Source of the DNA: Ophiobolus disseminans
Lineage: Eukaryota; Ascomycota; Dothideomycetes; Pleosporales; Phaeosphaeriaceae
Length of the DNA: 64,000 nucleotides
Assembly: GCA_010093685.1 (NCBI GenBank)
Contig: MU006239.1
Span: 629,530 to 693,529 of the forward strand
Direction of reading: 5' to 3'
Shown here: one piece after another, positions 33,154-43,785 of the stretch
Layout: every line of letters begins with the position of its first letter
Numbering within the stretch: the first letter of the stretch is position 1
Position numbers and translations under genes: made by a program
The notes under the pieces: generated by a model
Databases searched by the model: none
What the model saw: only the letters and a program-made list of their open reading frames with translations
Told to the model about the DNA's origin: nothing

Positions 33154-36100
33154 CAGTGAATGTCAACAAACAAAACAACCAATATTTGAGCCGTAGATGT
33201 TGTTTGATTGGCTTATTTCTTAGTGTTGCAGTTTGTTTGTTTGCATTGATAAGACTGTAGAGGCAATTTTTGGTTGGTTGATTGATAAGATATTGATAGA
33301 CTTAAGGTTCTGAAGGGGCGTTTCTATAACAATTCTGCAGGCGGCTCTTCCCACGTTCCTATCGCGAACTCTTCTGTAAGCTCCTTATCAGTATACTTTG
33401 CGGCTATTGTTGTGCTTGGTGTTGTAAAACCTGCGCGAGTCCATCGTTGCACACACACTAAAGCAGCTAGTAACTGCGCACTAATTTTCCGCCTCTGTGG
33501 CTTAAGTATATTGCCAGTTCCTGCAAAGACGCGCTCACAATCAGAGCTAGAGGCGGGTATAGTTAACACGTCGATCGCAAATCGTGAAAGATTTGGATAC
33601 TTCGGCTTCAACGCTAGCTAGTACTGTACAGCTGTTGGACCCCCCTTGTGCTGATTAGACGTCCACATAGGCTCTTTTAACCAGCTATCGTACTCGTCCT
33701 CTACCTCTATTGTGTGCTCGCCGTCCTTATCTAGTATAGCGTCGATAGCGTCGTCAAAGCTGCTTATAGTGGGTTTTGGCGTAGGCGTTGGTGTTGTGGC
33801 AGTAGCAGCTGGCTTATAGGCAGCCCAAACCCACAGAAATTTCGCGTGTGCGGTGCTCAACTGTGTGGGTTTGTTACGCCAGAAGCGTTTGAAGTATGAT
33901 TTATATCGCAGATGTAGCGCTGTAGCTGCGTAGTAAATGGGGATTTGGAGGATCTTAGTGAAGTAATTGCTCGCTTTTCGCCTCGCGGCTCGTAGGTTGA
34001 TTGGGATGTGATCTTCGGGCGCCTCAGATAGCTCGTAGTCAACTGATTTGTATGGCTGAAGGCGCGCATCTAGATCAGTCATCACACTCTCAAACACTGG
34101 GATAACCTCGTAGAGTGCGCTAAAACGGCCACATTTGCCATGGCCTTGGAGGCGATCTGTAGCAAACTTTAGCGGCTGCAGTATCGCCATGTACTCAGTA
34201 ATCACCGCCCAGTCAGCCGCCGTAAGGCCGTCTGACCTCATCCACCGCGGCGCATCAGGCAGCTTGTTACCTCTAAGGGTGGCCTGTTTGTCAGCCTGTT
34301 CGGTCTCGCGAATGTGGTACGTGGCGTATGCGTTAATAGCTTGTTGGAGCTCAACTCCGCGCTCAAAGCAGTCGTGATAACTGTTCTAGCGTGTAACACA
34401 CGGCTTAATTGGCTCACGGGTGCCGCTGCTGGCGCCTGTAGGCATGCCGTTAACTGCCTCGCGTTGGCAATCTTCAAAGATACTCTACTGCTTCGGCGTG
34501 TTAATGTAGTTGATAATATCAAGATACACGCCAAGCGGGCCTTCTTTCCGCCACTCCTTTATGTAGAAATCCTCCATCTTTGTGTTCTCTAGGGCGTTGT
34601 TATATGCATCAGCATCTCTCCCAAACATAATCGTTTGGCTAATGAGGTTGAGTATGTGGCAAGCGCAGCGGAGGCGGCGATCAGAGGCAGAGAAGTGGTA
34701 CATCGCGGCGAGTTTGTTGACAGCGGTGTCGTTATTGTAGGCGTTATCGAGCACAAAGTAGCCAAGTTTGCTGCGATTGATGCTAAAGGATTGCAGGATT
34801 TTGGTTACAGCGTCAGCTATCGCCTCGCCAGTGTGGGCACCCACTAGCTGCGGCAGCGCGATGGGTAGGTCAACTATCGCGCCTTCGCTGTTGGCGTAGT
34901 GAGCAACTACAGAAAAGAAGCCACGTTTGCCGCCTTTTGTCGTCTATCCATCAAAGCTTATATGTACCTTGCTCTCGGCTTCAGCTAACGCGCGCACTAC
35001 CTGAGGCCGCAGCCAACTGTACAACCTCATTACGAACGCCGACACGCTGTTATGAGACCTCCACAACGCCGCCTCTGCCTCTGGATTGGCAAACCTAATC
35101 ATCTTGCGAAAAGCCGGCGTCTCAAACTCGCGGAGTGGTCTGTTGTTGTCGACTAGCCAGAGCGCAGCTGCCTGCCGAAATCCTTGTACATCGAAGTTTC
35201 CTATGGTCTCGTACGCGTCAATGCCGAATTTGACACCGCTTAAAGCTGCTTGGCGCAGTGATTGTTGTCCATACTTGCAGAGAGGTTTGCTCAGGATTGG
35301 ACCGTCTTTGCTGAGCCGATGGCTAGGTTTATTAAGCTAGAGGTGCCCATTGGCGGCAGTAGTTGACTTCGTTACGCGGTGTACACCATTAGGCAGTTTG
35401 TGAGTATGACAGTACTTGCACACAAAGTACAGCTCATTTGGGTGGTGAGTGCCCTCCTTCCAAACACGCCAGCCGTGTTGAAAAATCCAGCTTGCCTTGC
35501 CTCGTGGAGTGCTCAACGGCGCGACAAACCCCTTTAATCGCGACTAATTCACGCCCTCAAAGTCGCGAAAATCAACGCTTACAGCGCTATCATCCTCTAT
35601 CGAAGCCTCGGTGGCAGCGCTGGAGAAAGCCAACGGCTGTACAATAGAGTCCTCCGGCTTATTAAGCATTAATTGCGACTCCCAGGCTGGCTCACCAGCG
35701 GACTGAGAGGCTTGTGAGGCAGCCAAAACAGGCACTGGTGATAGCCGCCGAGGGCGCTCCTCAGGCTGTTGTACAGGCTCACATGGCGGTTCGATAGCCC
35801 GCGTAGGCGACTTGATGGGCGGCTCGATAGCTTGTGTGAGCAGCTCCTCTGTAGGCGGATCCGGCATACTTTCTGGCAGCTCTATCGGCTGGGTTGGCTG
35901 GCTGCCATTACCCAACAGCGCCTTGAGCGTAGGTTTGTGCGTACGTTGTGCTCGCTTGAAGGGAGTATTAGCTTCTTCGGCAGCCTCGGGCTTGCGTTTT
36001 GCTGGTATAGAGGGCATGGATAAGGCTAAACGTAAGCCGGAGCCGCGAGAAAGTAAGGCGTTGTTGAATATTATAAGCCTGAGGTCAGTAGCACTGGGAA

Positions 36101-36495
36101 TGGAACATGTGCGAATCGTGTTGTGTATTGTGCTACGGGAACTGAGATCTATATCTCTGCCGGCTAGCGTTGTGGGCACTAAGCCTCGTACGTACTAGCC
36201 TGGAGTGAGTGAGAGATGGGATGGAACCTGGGTCATATAACTTACATGCGAGTAGGCTTAGTAAGTAAAATCCAACACCAAAAATTCGTCGTTGAGCAGC
36301 TATTCTAAAGGCCTCACCTAGGTATCTCCCTCCCTTGCTTACTATCAAACAACACCAATCCTATCAATATTTTGGTCTCACGATTGGTTGATTGATTGAC
36401 AGAAATACAGTGGCTGACTGTTGTTTCGTTGGTTGGCTCCGAATCAAACAAATCAAACAACAATATTGATGAGATATTGGTTACTGACAACCTTG
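33154..36495 (-). mobile_element. hAT-family DNA transposon, 3342 bp
   Basis: The ends read CAGTGAATGTCAACAAAC and, inward from 36495, CAAGGTTGTCAGTAACC. These are short imperfect inverted repeats, with TTGGTTGGTTGATTG-type subterminal repeats near both ends. An exact 8 bp duplication flanks the element. The minus strand encodes a hAT transposase. Confidence 0.85.
33324..36017 (-). pseudogene. hAT transposase, interrupted by about seven TAG codons
   Basis: ATG 36017 (PSIPAKRKPEAAEE) starts a disordered N-terminus. It is followed by a BED-type zinc finger (SWIFQHGWRVWK, CKYCHTHK), the catalytic region (KVHISFDG, YFVLDNAYNNDTA, RLRCACHILNLISQTIMFG) and the C-terminal dimerisation domain (PNLSRFAIDVLTIPASSSDC, then ERVFAGTGNILKPQRRK). 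One frame runs the whole way. The stops at 34944-34946 (in SFDG*TTKGG), 34386-34388 (VTR*NSYHD) and 33618-33620 (QY*LALKP) occupy positions where hAT transposases have conserved Trp, so they come from TGG, not CAG. That means G-to-A on this strand, and supports RIP on both strands. Stop at 33324. Confidence 0.9.
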
Positions 36496-36573
36496 CCTGT
36501 GAGCACCAATTGTTCACGACGAGATAGAGGGGCGGCCTCGTGAGGTCGAGGAAGAGCTTAATCTATCCCCGAC

Positions 36574-36695
36574 TGTTGCACTCTAACAGGGTTATCCCTA
36601 CACTCTCTCTTTCTTCACATATATATAGCTCCCTTCGTTTATAGCTATTCAATAAACTCAGTTCTTCATGCTCCTTCCATATCACATACGTGAGA
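36574..36695 (+). mobile_element. Solo Copia LTR, diverged copy
   Basis: 122 bp starting TGTTGCACTC and ending ACGTGAGA, aligning end to end with the Copia LTRs but with several transitions. It is flanked by CCGAC (36569-36573) and CTGAC (36696-36700), a target duplication with one C/T difference. Older than the complete element. Confidence 0.85.
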
Positions 36696-36700
36696 CTGAC

Positions 36701-37799
36701 ACTTCCTACGCAAAACGCCAAGAGAATCCTCTTCGACGGCATGGATGACCACTCCATCCCACAGACCAATGACGAGGAGGTGGGGAGCAGAGAGCTGAAA
36801 AACCCAGACCTGGATGCCACTCCGGGAGCGGTGGAATCGGAGTGAAGGCGATGCGCTGCGCGACGACGCGCAGCAGGTGCTCCTGTAGGTGTGACTCGCC
36901 TGTGGGAGCCAGTCGGCGGTGAAGACGAGACAATCGAGGTAGCTGGTTGAACAGAGAGGTAGCAAGAAGGAATGTTACACGCAATCCGACCTTCACCCTC
37001 TCTGGTTAAGTGATGTCAACGGGCGCGCAGAGCCGTCACTCATCGCAGGGGTTATCACAGCAACGCCCAGCTGGAGTATCGCAGCGTCGTACAGCTTAGG
37101 GTATCGCAGCGAGGTACAGCTCTAGACATCGCAGCGATGTACAGGAAAGGGCAGCGCCGCGTCGCCTAAAATAACGACAAGTATTGTAGCAACGTGCAGG
37201 TAAAGGCGCCACAGCAACCTCCATGTGAAAGTATCGCAGGAACTCACCAATAAAGGAATTGCATAAACTCGTTGGCAAAGGTAGCTTATCATACGACAGA
37301 CTCGCAGCACGCACTGAAGCAACGCGCAGCGCATCGCATAGCAGCAACGTACAGCACCTAGCGCCGCATCGATTCACTACAACACCCAGTGCAGCGTGTT
37401 GCAACGCAGTGCACTGCCATGCTAAGCAATAACAGGCAGCGCAGCGGGCCGTCGCTCAAAACCTCGTGAATACCACCTCTTCCCTACCTAGCCGAAGCTG
37501 CTTGTATACGTTCACAGCACAAATTGGCGGTCTCAACCTAAGACGAAATTACACCGTTTCGGGAACAACATCGCCGCCTGGACAATCCTGGCAGTCTGCA
37601 ACGTCTCTCCAAAAGGTAACCAGGTATTATCACACGGTTAGTCCAGACATCAGAACTATGGTAGACTCCTTTCCGCTGAGGAGTTGGCGTCCTGCGCGCC
37701 GATCGCCTGCTTGATCTTGTCTTATAGTAGAGGGCGAACACGAACACTGCAACACGCCTAGGAGAGACTGACAAAATCATTTTTGCGCATGATGTGCTA
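36701..37799. other. Paralogous acidic-protein fragment and degenerate GCAGCG repeats
   Basis: 36720-36900 is a copy of the fragment at 33025-33150 (DNA reading CCAATGACGAGGAG in both). 37080-37400 is a degenerate array of GTATCGCAGCG/GTACAGC words without a fixed period. 37466-37780 has only short frames that may be decayed 3' sequence of the HET/P-loop gene. Confidence 0.4.
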
Positions 37800-38840
37800 G
37801 TTGAGGAAGGGGCCTGTTCACCGTCTTAGCTTGGAATACTAAACTTCTGCGCGACACTTGCATACGACTGGTAGAGGCTGTTCATGTCGCTCGCATCCAT
37901 CTAGAAAACTAAGCAGCTCTTGTTGTTTAGTCGTGTTCTGTGTGCAACCTCAAGTGCGAGCTGCGACTTGCCTGTTCCGCCTAGCCCAACGATTGCTAGC
38001 GTGGTAGTAGTCTGGTCGTTGCTGAAGAGCTTCGCTTTAAGCTGGACGAGCTACGATTCGCAATCCACAAAAGACTCGGTTCGTGAGAATGGAATGATTG
38101 ATGGCGCGCTGCCGTTAGTCTCTATCTCAGCCTGCAGTCTCCTTCGTGCACTCTCCTGCCCTTCGCCGTACCTGATGGGCATAGAGATGCCAAGAAGTCC
38201 CAGCAGGCAGTATACGATGTCTTCTTCTTCGGTTGTTGTGCGTTTTTCGGCCTACCTCATCCGTTCAGATGTGCTGAACTGGTCTCGAGGACAGTTGCGC
38301 AGTGCCGCGAGCGGGATGCCGGTGATACCGTGTAGTAGTTGATCAAGTGACGCTTGTCGCCTATGCGCTGCCCTTCAAGCGAGAAGAAATCGACTGACAC
38401 TGGCGCGATCAGCTCTTGAGCGTCCATCCTTGAGTGAACCACTTGCTCTTCTGGAACGACGCCTCCCAGTCGCTACGTTGAAAAGTATCCGCCACAGCTG
38501 ACAGCGACACGTCTGACAGGAAGACGTAGCATCGGGCCGCATTCCGGTACCACTAAAACATGGAACTGATCGCCTTCGAGCGCTCGTTGTTGTCCCACCT
38601 GTCTATGCAGCATGTGTCGATCCAAAAGTACTGCAGCCCGTCCCGAGCTGCTTGTTCGGCGCAGAACCTGAGTTTCCTGTAGCCTTCTTCTTTCTCTTCA
38701 TAGTTTCTATTCGATACATCTTCGATAAGGGTCTCGGAGTCGCTCTATCGGTGCGATAGGGTAGCGTAGGGCGGGATCGGCTTGCCGCGAAAATCTGTCA
38801 AGATCAGTCTGCACAGCGCGTCAAAGTGGAGAAGCCGCAT
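37800..38840 (-). pseudogene. HET plus NTPase (NB-ARC/NACHT-type) immune receptor-like gene, nonsense-riddled
   Basis: From ATG 38840 the protein begins with a HET N-terminus (MRLLHFDALCRLILTDF, then IPPYATLSHR). It continues QYFWIDTCCIDRWDN, NAARCYVFLSDVS and the C-terminal HET region (EEEDIVYCLLGLLGISMPI), then reaches a P-loop, LAIVGLGGTGKSQLALEVA, near 37990. This is the fungal NOD-like layout: HET effector, then NTPase, then repeats; the repeats are missing here. Several stops sit on conserved Trp: 38745-38747 (LSHRW), 38252-38254 (RWAEKR) and 37901-37903 (FWMDAS). Others fit Gln. The frame is otherwise well kept, so decay was by point mutation. Confidence 0.8.
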
Positions 38841-39573
38841 GGCGCTTCCAGCTTGGAGTTTGGCCTGTGGAAGTAAAGGCGTAAACGACTCTTGCGGTAG
38901 CAAGAGTAGAACGATGTGTTTACGACAAGGCAGAAGAGGCAGCCTGGTGAGGCAGTGCATGCAACCAGGCTGAAGGTGCTGGCTACATTAAGCACCCAGC
39001 GTCCTGCACTGCCTCGCCTCATAATCTGCGCTGTGACAGTGTTTGCCTTGTGAACTCATGTTAGAGGGGTGCACATGTGGGTGAGATGTTAGCGGATAGT
39101 GCAGATCTAACTAATTACGAAGGTTGTTGTTGTGGCCTCATAAATCTACGCGGGCCTGCACGACCGGAAATAAGAGCTGTCCAAGGTTGTCTCAATAACA
39201 ATCGAGATATTGTTACGAAGTTCTAGGACGCTCTCCTCCAGAACAGTTGGTTTCTCGTGCGTTTTGACTTGAGTGACGACTTCCTGGGCAATCATCTTTG
39301 CGAACACGTAGTTCATTGTCGTACAGCGCCAGGTTTCGCACAGACTTGACGAGGTTGGCCACTGGTCTGCATGATCCGCCCCAAAGATGCTCGTCCACAC
39401 CTTCTTCACTTCTGAGGCCTCGGTGCCCAAGATACTGAACGGTGTGTCGAACACGAAGTACAGGAATACAGACCAGACCCATGCCTCTATCATACATTTC
39501 TTAGCCGGACGACTATCCCAGTGTCTGCCAGCAACGCCATGAATTAAGACGGATTTTCGGCGAATCTTGATAA

Positions 39574-39578
39574 CATCG
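39574..39578. repeat. TSD of the miniature LTR element (CATCG), left
   Basis: CATCG here and at 39971-39975 exactly flank the element. Confidence 0.9.
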
Positions 39579-39970
39579 TGTTGCACATTATATACCTTCA
39601 AGCTACAACAGCGAGAAGGTCGGCCTTTTTGCATGCAATAGTTATGAGCCCGGATTCCGTTAAAATCCTCTGCAGCAACCACACAAAGGATTGTTAGTTA
39701 GGTGGGTAACTACAAGCGATCCGCTAAGACACATCCCATTAACACCCTGCGTTCGAACCTCACACACAACACGGTTTTCAAGACTTTTCACCGCCTAAGA
39801 AAAAAACAAGTCGTTACGGCACTACGATATCAAATCTAGTCGCTATTACCTGGAGATCATGCACAAACAATAACATGTCTCCGTCACTCACTTCGACCTG
39901 GGGGGGTGTGTTGCACGTTATATACCTTCAAGCTACAACAGCGAGAAGGTCGGCCTTTTTGCATGCAATA
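39579..39970 (+). mobile_element. TRIM-like miniature LTR retrotransposon, 392 bp
   Basis: Two 62 bp LTRs (39579-39640 and 39909-39970, starting TGTTGCAC and ending GCATGCAATA, one mismatch) enclose 268 bp with no coding capacity. The interior starts with the primer-binding site GTTATGAGCCCGGATTC and ends with the polypurine tract CTGGGGGGGTG. Both are the same as in the Copia element of this window, and the LTRs share its TGTTGCAC start. A 5 bp CATCG duplication flanks it. This is the definition of a terminal-repeat retrotransposon in miniature, most likely mobilised by Copia proteins. An LTR also supplies a false N-terminus to the downstream frame. Confidence 0.9.
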
Positions 39971-40996
39971 CATCGACTTGCTCATTGAGACGGATCGTGC
40001 GACTCAAGGTCTTGACTAGTTCGATAAGGTTGCGGAAGTCCTGGGCTAACTGTTCGTCCGAGATCGCCTCGCCTTTTTCGATCCTAGCGAACGTATCCTT
40101 TTGCAGGACTTGGACTTGCTCTCGAAGGTTGCCGGCTTCCAGTGCATCGCTGACCAGAGGATCCATGACGACGTCAACGGTATCCTTGGTTTGATCGTCC
40201 CACTTGAGTCCCTTTGCTGCCGCATAAGGTATAACGAGCTGTTCGATGAGGTACGTGAAGCGACTATCAACACTAACGAAGCGGCTCTCGAGTTCTTTGT
40301 GTACTTTGGAGATTTTGCTATACATCTCTTTGAGGTCTTTATGCTTGTCTTGAACTTTGTTGCACTTGTCTTAGATCTTAGAACGCTCGTCTTTTAGTTC
40401 GTCACACTGCTCTCGAAGCCGCTTGTTTTCTTTGCGGAGATCGTGAAACTCTGCCTTCAGGCTGTCGTATCAAGTCTGCTGTTGGTCGAGTTGCTCCTTA
40501 TGTTTCGCAAAGATGTTATCGAGGATCGTGGCGTCTTTTATATCAGGATTGTGAGCAAGATCGCCTTCGGCAGACTAAGCGCTTTGCTGGCCGTGCGATG
40601 CAGAGGCATCAACGCTCAAGCTCTTGCGATGCGCGCGACGCTCAGTAGAAGTGGGGTTTTGCTTGGAGCCTCCCACGAGTCCGAAGATTTAGAGAGCAAC
40701 AGTGAGCAAGTACTTTCTGATTCATTGCTGAGGACTTACGGGATCGAACATGATCGCCCTCTACAGCTCAATGTTCATGAACAGAGCGAGGAGATGTGGC
40801 CAGGTTCAGTGAGCTTGAAAACCTTTACGCGACGTGAAATGAGGGTGCATCACGAGCAAAGTTTTGTGTTGGTTCACCTTCACCTGGAGCTCGCACGTGA
40901 GCTGCGCTGAAATCTTTCGCAACAACAACAACAACAACACCCCGCCACCTCTACACCCTCACCTCCACACTCACTTCGCTTTCCAATCTGCACACA

Positions 40997-42075
40997 TTGC
41001 CCTTAATTTTTGCAATTACTGTTAGCATTTGCACCACCTACACAGGTAAGGGCTACGCGTCTAAGCTAATGCGTGCCTATTTACTGACAGCACAGGTGTT
41101 GCTTTCTGCGAGACTTCAGACACCGGCGTGCTGGAGAAGAACATCGCCGTCATTAAGGACTGGCCCTCCCGCCACACCAAGATTGGCACCAAGGAGAAGG
41201 TTCTAAGCGAGATCGCGTACACTCCCGACGGTACACAATAGGGGATCTCTCATCGCTCTAAACATCCAGCGCCACATGTGGACGAAACTCGAGCTTGACA
41301 GTCCGCAAATCGGAGAGGCTGCCAAGATCCTTAACGAGCTATCACTGAGCGCCAAAGGCCCCTCTAAGCACGTTGTCAAAGACCTCGACGAGCGCTACGG
41401 AAACCAGCTGTGGAAGACTTTGTCAATCACTCTTGTGGTTACCGTCCCTGCAGTCTGGTTTGATGCAGCTAAAGACCGCACATTGCAAGCCGTCTGGAAA
41501 GCTGGTTTCGACACATCGGGCTTTCCGAATCTGAAGAGGATTGTTACAACTACGGAGCCTGAGGCCGCCGCTATCGACACTATCCAATTCCTTCGAGGCA
41601 GTGTTTCAGACGAGTAATTCGCTGTTGGCGACGGCTTCATTGTCTGTAACATGGGCGGTGGTACCGTGGATCTGATCTCATACCGTGTTGCAGAGCTTGA
41701 GCCGACCATCCTGGAAGAGGCGACCATCGGCAGTGGAGATCAATGCGGTGGTAGCTTCGTCGATCGCGGATTCCTACGTTGGTTGGAGCGCCGCTTTGTT
41801 ACGGCTGACTTTGTCAAGATCGCTGGAGACCGGAGCGAAAACCTTCCTCGCACATCACTTTCATCGTAGCTAGGCAGAGTGGTTCAAGACTTCGTTCTTG
41901 AGGCTAAGAGCGGCTTCTCGGGTGGTGAGACGAACTTCATCCGTCTACCTCCTCCTCTTAGTTCGATCATGGATGACGAGGCTCGAGGTATCTCTAATGG
42001 AGAGATCGAGTTCACTCCGTAAGCTCGCTGTCTGGCTATGATCTCACGTATACTGACCGAAACAGGGATGACATG
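40997..42075 (+). pseudogene. Hsp70-like (actin-fold ATPase) protein relic
   Basis: The first visible exon ends ITVSICTTYTG, the Hsp70 phosphate-1 loop with its Asp and first Gly changed. A 50 nt intron (41046-41095, GTAAGG donor, CACAG acceptor) rebuilds TYTGVAFCETSD. Exon 2 continues DWPSRHTKIGTKEKVLSEIA, a TAG where Trp is usual (GTQ*G near 41240) with a frameshift, then LNIQRHMWTKLELDSP, VTVPAVWFDAAKD, ATTEPEAAA-like VTTTEPEAAAIDT, and the phosphate-2 loop NMGGGTVDLISY. Further stops follow near 41617 and 41869, and the gene decays after about 42075. It resembles the fungal-specific short Hsp70-like proteins, not the housekeeping chaperone. Confidence 0.75.
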
Positions 42076-43459
42076 AAAGAAACCTTCGAGATGCCTCTAT
42101 ATTGTCAAAATGTGAGAAGGAGGGTTAAGGAAGAAGTTGGTTGATTGATAAAGTCTATCAAGGAGAGCGAATATATATGCTCCTGTTACATAAGCAGTCA
42201 TAAAACATGTTACTCCTGAGTAGGTGTAGATGCTGACAGATGTACTTTATTTGTACAGGTTGCCCGAGGTCTGACATTTGTAAGATGAACTTAACGAGTG
42301 CACTATCTTTTCACGGTGTCAGGTACTGTTGGCTTTGGGCCTTGTCCCGGATCGAGGGTCGGCCATGCGCGCGATGCAATCGATGAGGAGGCGGCTAACG
42401 GTCTCAAGGAAAAGAACGACGACGCGTCCAACATTGCAGAGATCTGACTCGGAGCTCTTTTACAGAAGGAACAGTAGCTATAGATTCGTGTGTATCTATG
42501 ACAACTTTATCAACTTGCGAAAGGGACATTTCAAAGGTCTTAAGGGTCAAGCCGGTTTCGCTAGCGACTGTAGACTACATAATCATCGGGTAGCTCATCA
42601 CAAGGGTAGAACGTAATGATAAAAGGACTTGACTTAAAGTGTTTCTACGCAGGCGACAGAATTTTCTATACTAGTTTGTGCATAGCAAATACTTTGAATG
42701 GATTCCAATTGGAACGTGTCCATGCTAGCTGCGGCGCAGGACCAGAGAGGAACATGGACAGCGGAGAAGAGTTGGAAGATATATATGCAGGGCGCTACCT
42801 CTAGAGATGAAGGGCTGGTGGTGGAGGCAGATGAACGAGACAAGGAGGGTGAAACGGATGGGAACGCAGAGGTAGTGGATACCAAAGCTAGAGCAGACCG
42901 CTAGTTGATAGATGCGGCCATTGAGAAGTTGGTGAAGGTATGGGGAGGTTGCGATGTGCATGCAGGAGGGTCGAAAATGGACTACCGTGTGTTGCAAGCT
43001 CAGATTGGTCTTTTCCTTTGTGCCTGCGTTGCTGGATCCATGAGTACGGAATTACTGGAACCACATCTCATGGCCTAGCCTCGCCGATCCTTACCTTTTG
43101 CTCTATTAGTTGTTTGGTAAAATTTTGCAGGTTTCCGCCTCGTTTCTCAACTTGTGCAAGTGTGCCGTCACCATTGGCTCCATCCGATAGTATACCTCAC
43201 TATTGACTGGATCCACCTCACGCTAACAGAGCCAAAGGTAGAATGTGATCATCTCGACGGTGGGGTAGAGAGGCATGTTTCGAACTGCGACGGCTCGCGG
43301 TTAGGGTATGCATGCGAATGAAATTGGTGCATGTCGTTGACAATGAGAGCGCCATCGCGTGCAGCTTGAAGCCTAACATCGATCTTGTTCTCGCCAGACA
43401 TGGCGGTTTTTCGTTGCACAGTGAGGAGTATAACGTCCATGTCGCCGTGATGGAGAACA
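42076..43459. other. Mostly non-coding; one gene-end fragment near 42320-42447
   Basis: A short plus frame ends HARDAIDEEAANGLKEK and NDDASNIAEI at TGA 42445-42447 and is preceded by a GTCAG acceptor-like site. It may be the last exon of a lost gene. The rest has only overlapping short frames. Confidence 0.3.
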
Positions 43460-43649
43460 TGTCACGGTTTGGGGTGTCTCCTGCCTCACCTGCAATCGCA
43501 CCTCACCTTTGATGAGATGCGACTACCCACGTTGTACTAGCGCTGTTTACAGCCATTCATGTATATCTACTGTTCGTAGCTTCACACGATCCAACCTCAG
43601 TTCAATTCTTCAATTCTTTCTGTATATGCGCTGTTCCTACACCGCAACA
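43460..43649 (+). mobile_element. Solo LTR, diverged copy of the 30808 family
   Basis: 190 bp starting TGTCACGGTT and ending CACCGCAACA. It aligns along its length with 30808-30996 but differs at many positions. No matching target duplication remains, and a pogo transposase fragment starts directly beside its right end. Confidence 0.8.
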
Positions 43650-43650
43650 T

Positions 43651-43785
43651 CTTCTTACAGCCCTGGTGTCTTCGGGTGAGCGTAGTAAAGCTGACGTTGA
43701 ACTGTTTGGCAATTGCCCGGTATGAAAATTATTCTCCTGGTTCCAGCGATTCAATTGCTGCCATTGCATTATTAATTGGAGCTAT
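43651..43785 (-). pseudogene. N-terminal fragment of a pogo/Fot1-type transposase
   Basis: The minus strand reads APINNAMAAIESLEPGE, a TAA, then FSYRAIAKQFNVSFTTLTRR. This matches the first 45 residues of the transposase at 21727. The start codon is ATA (43785-43783) in place of ATG. The fragment ends at the LTR, so either the LTR inserted into a transposon or a deletion joined them. Confidence 0.7.

Larger units (their letters stand above)
39146..40900 (-). pseudogene. Coiled-coil protein gene split by a miniature LTR element
   Basis: The N-terminal half (about 40700 to 39971) is a charged coiled coil (KENKRLREQCDELKDE, then DKHKDLKEMYSKISKVHKEL) followed by a helical domain (FRNLIELVKTLSRTIRLN). 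The C-terminal half (39578 to 39146) continues with VIKIRRKSVLIHGVAGRHWD and hydrophobic WVWSVFLYFVFDTPFSILG. The two halves join across the CATCG duplicated by the insertion at 39579-39970. TAA near 40377, TAG near 40575 and a TGA near 40470 break the N-terminal half. The family is not recognised; similar long coiled-coil orphans are common in Pleosporales. Confidence 0.6.

Noticed and set aside
39690..39760. A tRNA gene inside the miniature LTR element
   Set aside because: A- and B-box-like words and a D-arm-like stem exist, but the T-stem and acceptor stem do not pair. Kept only as a note.
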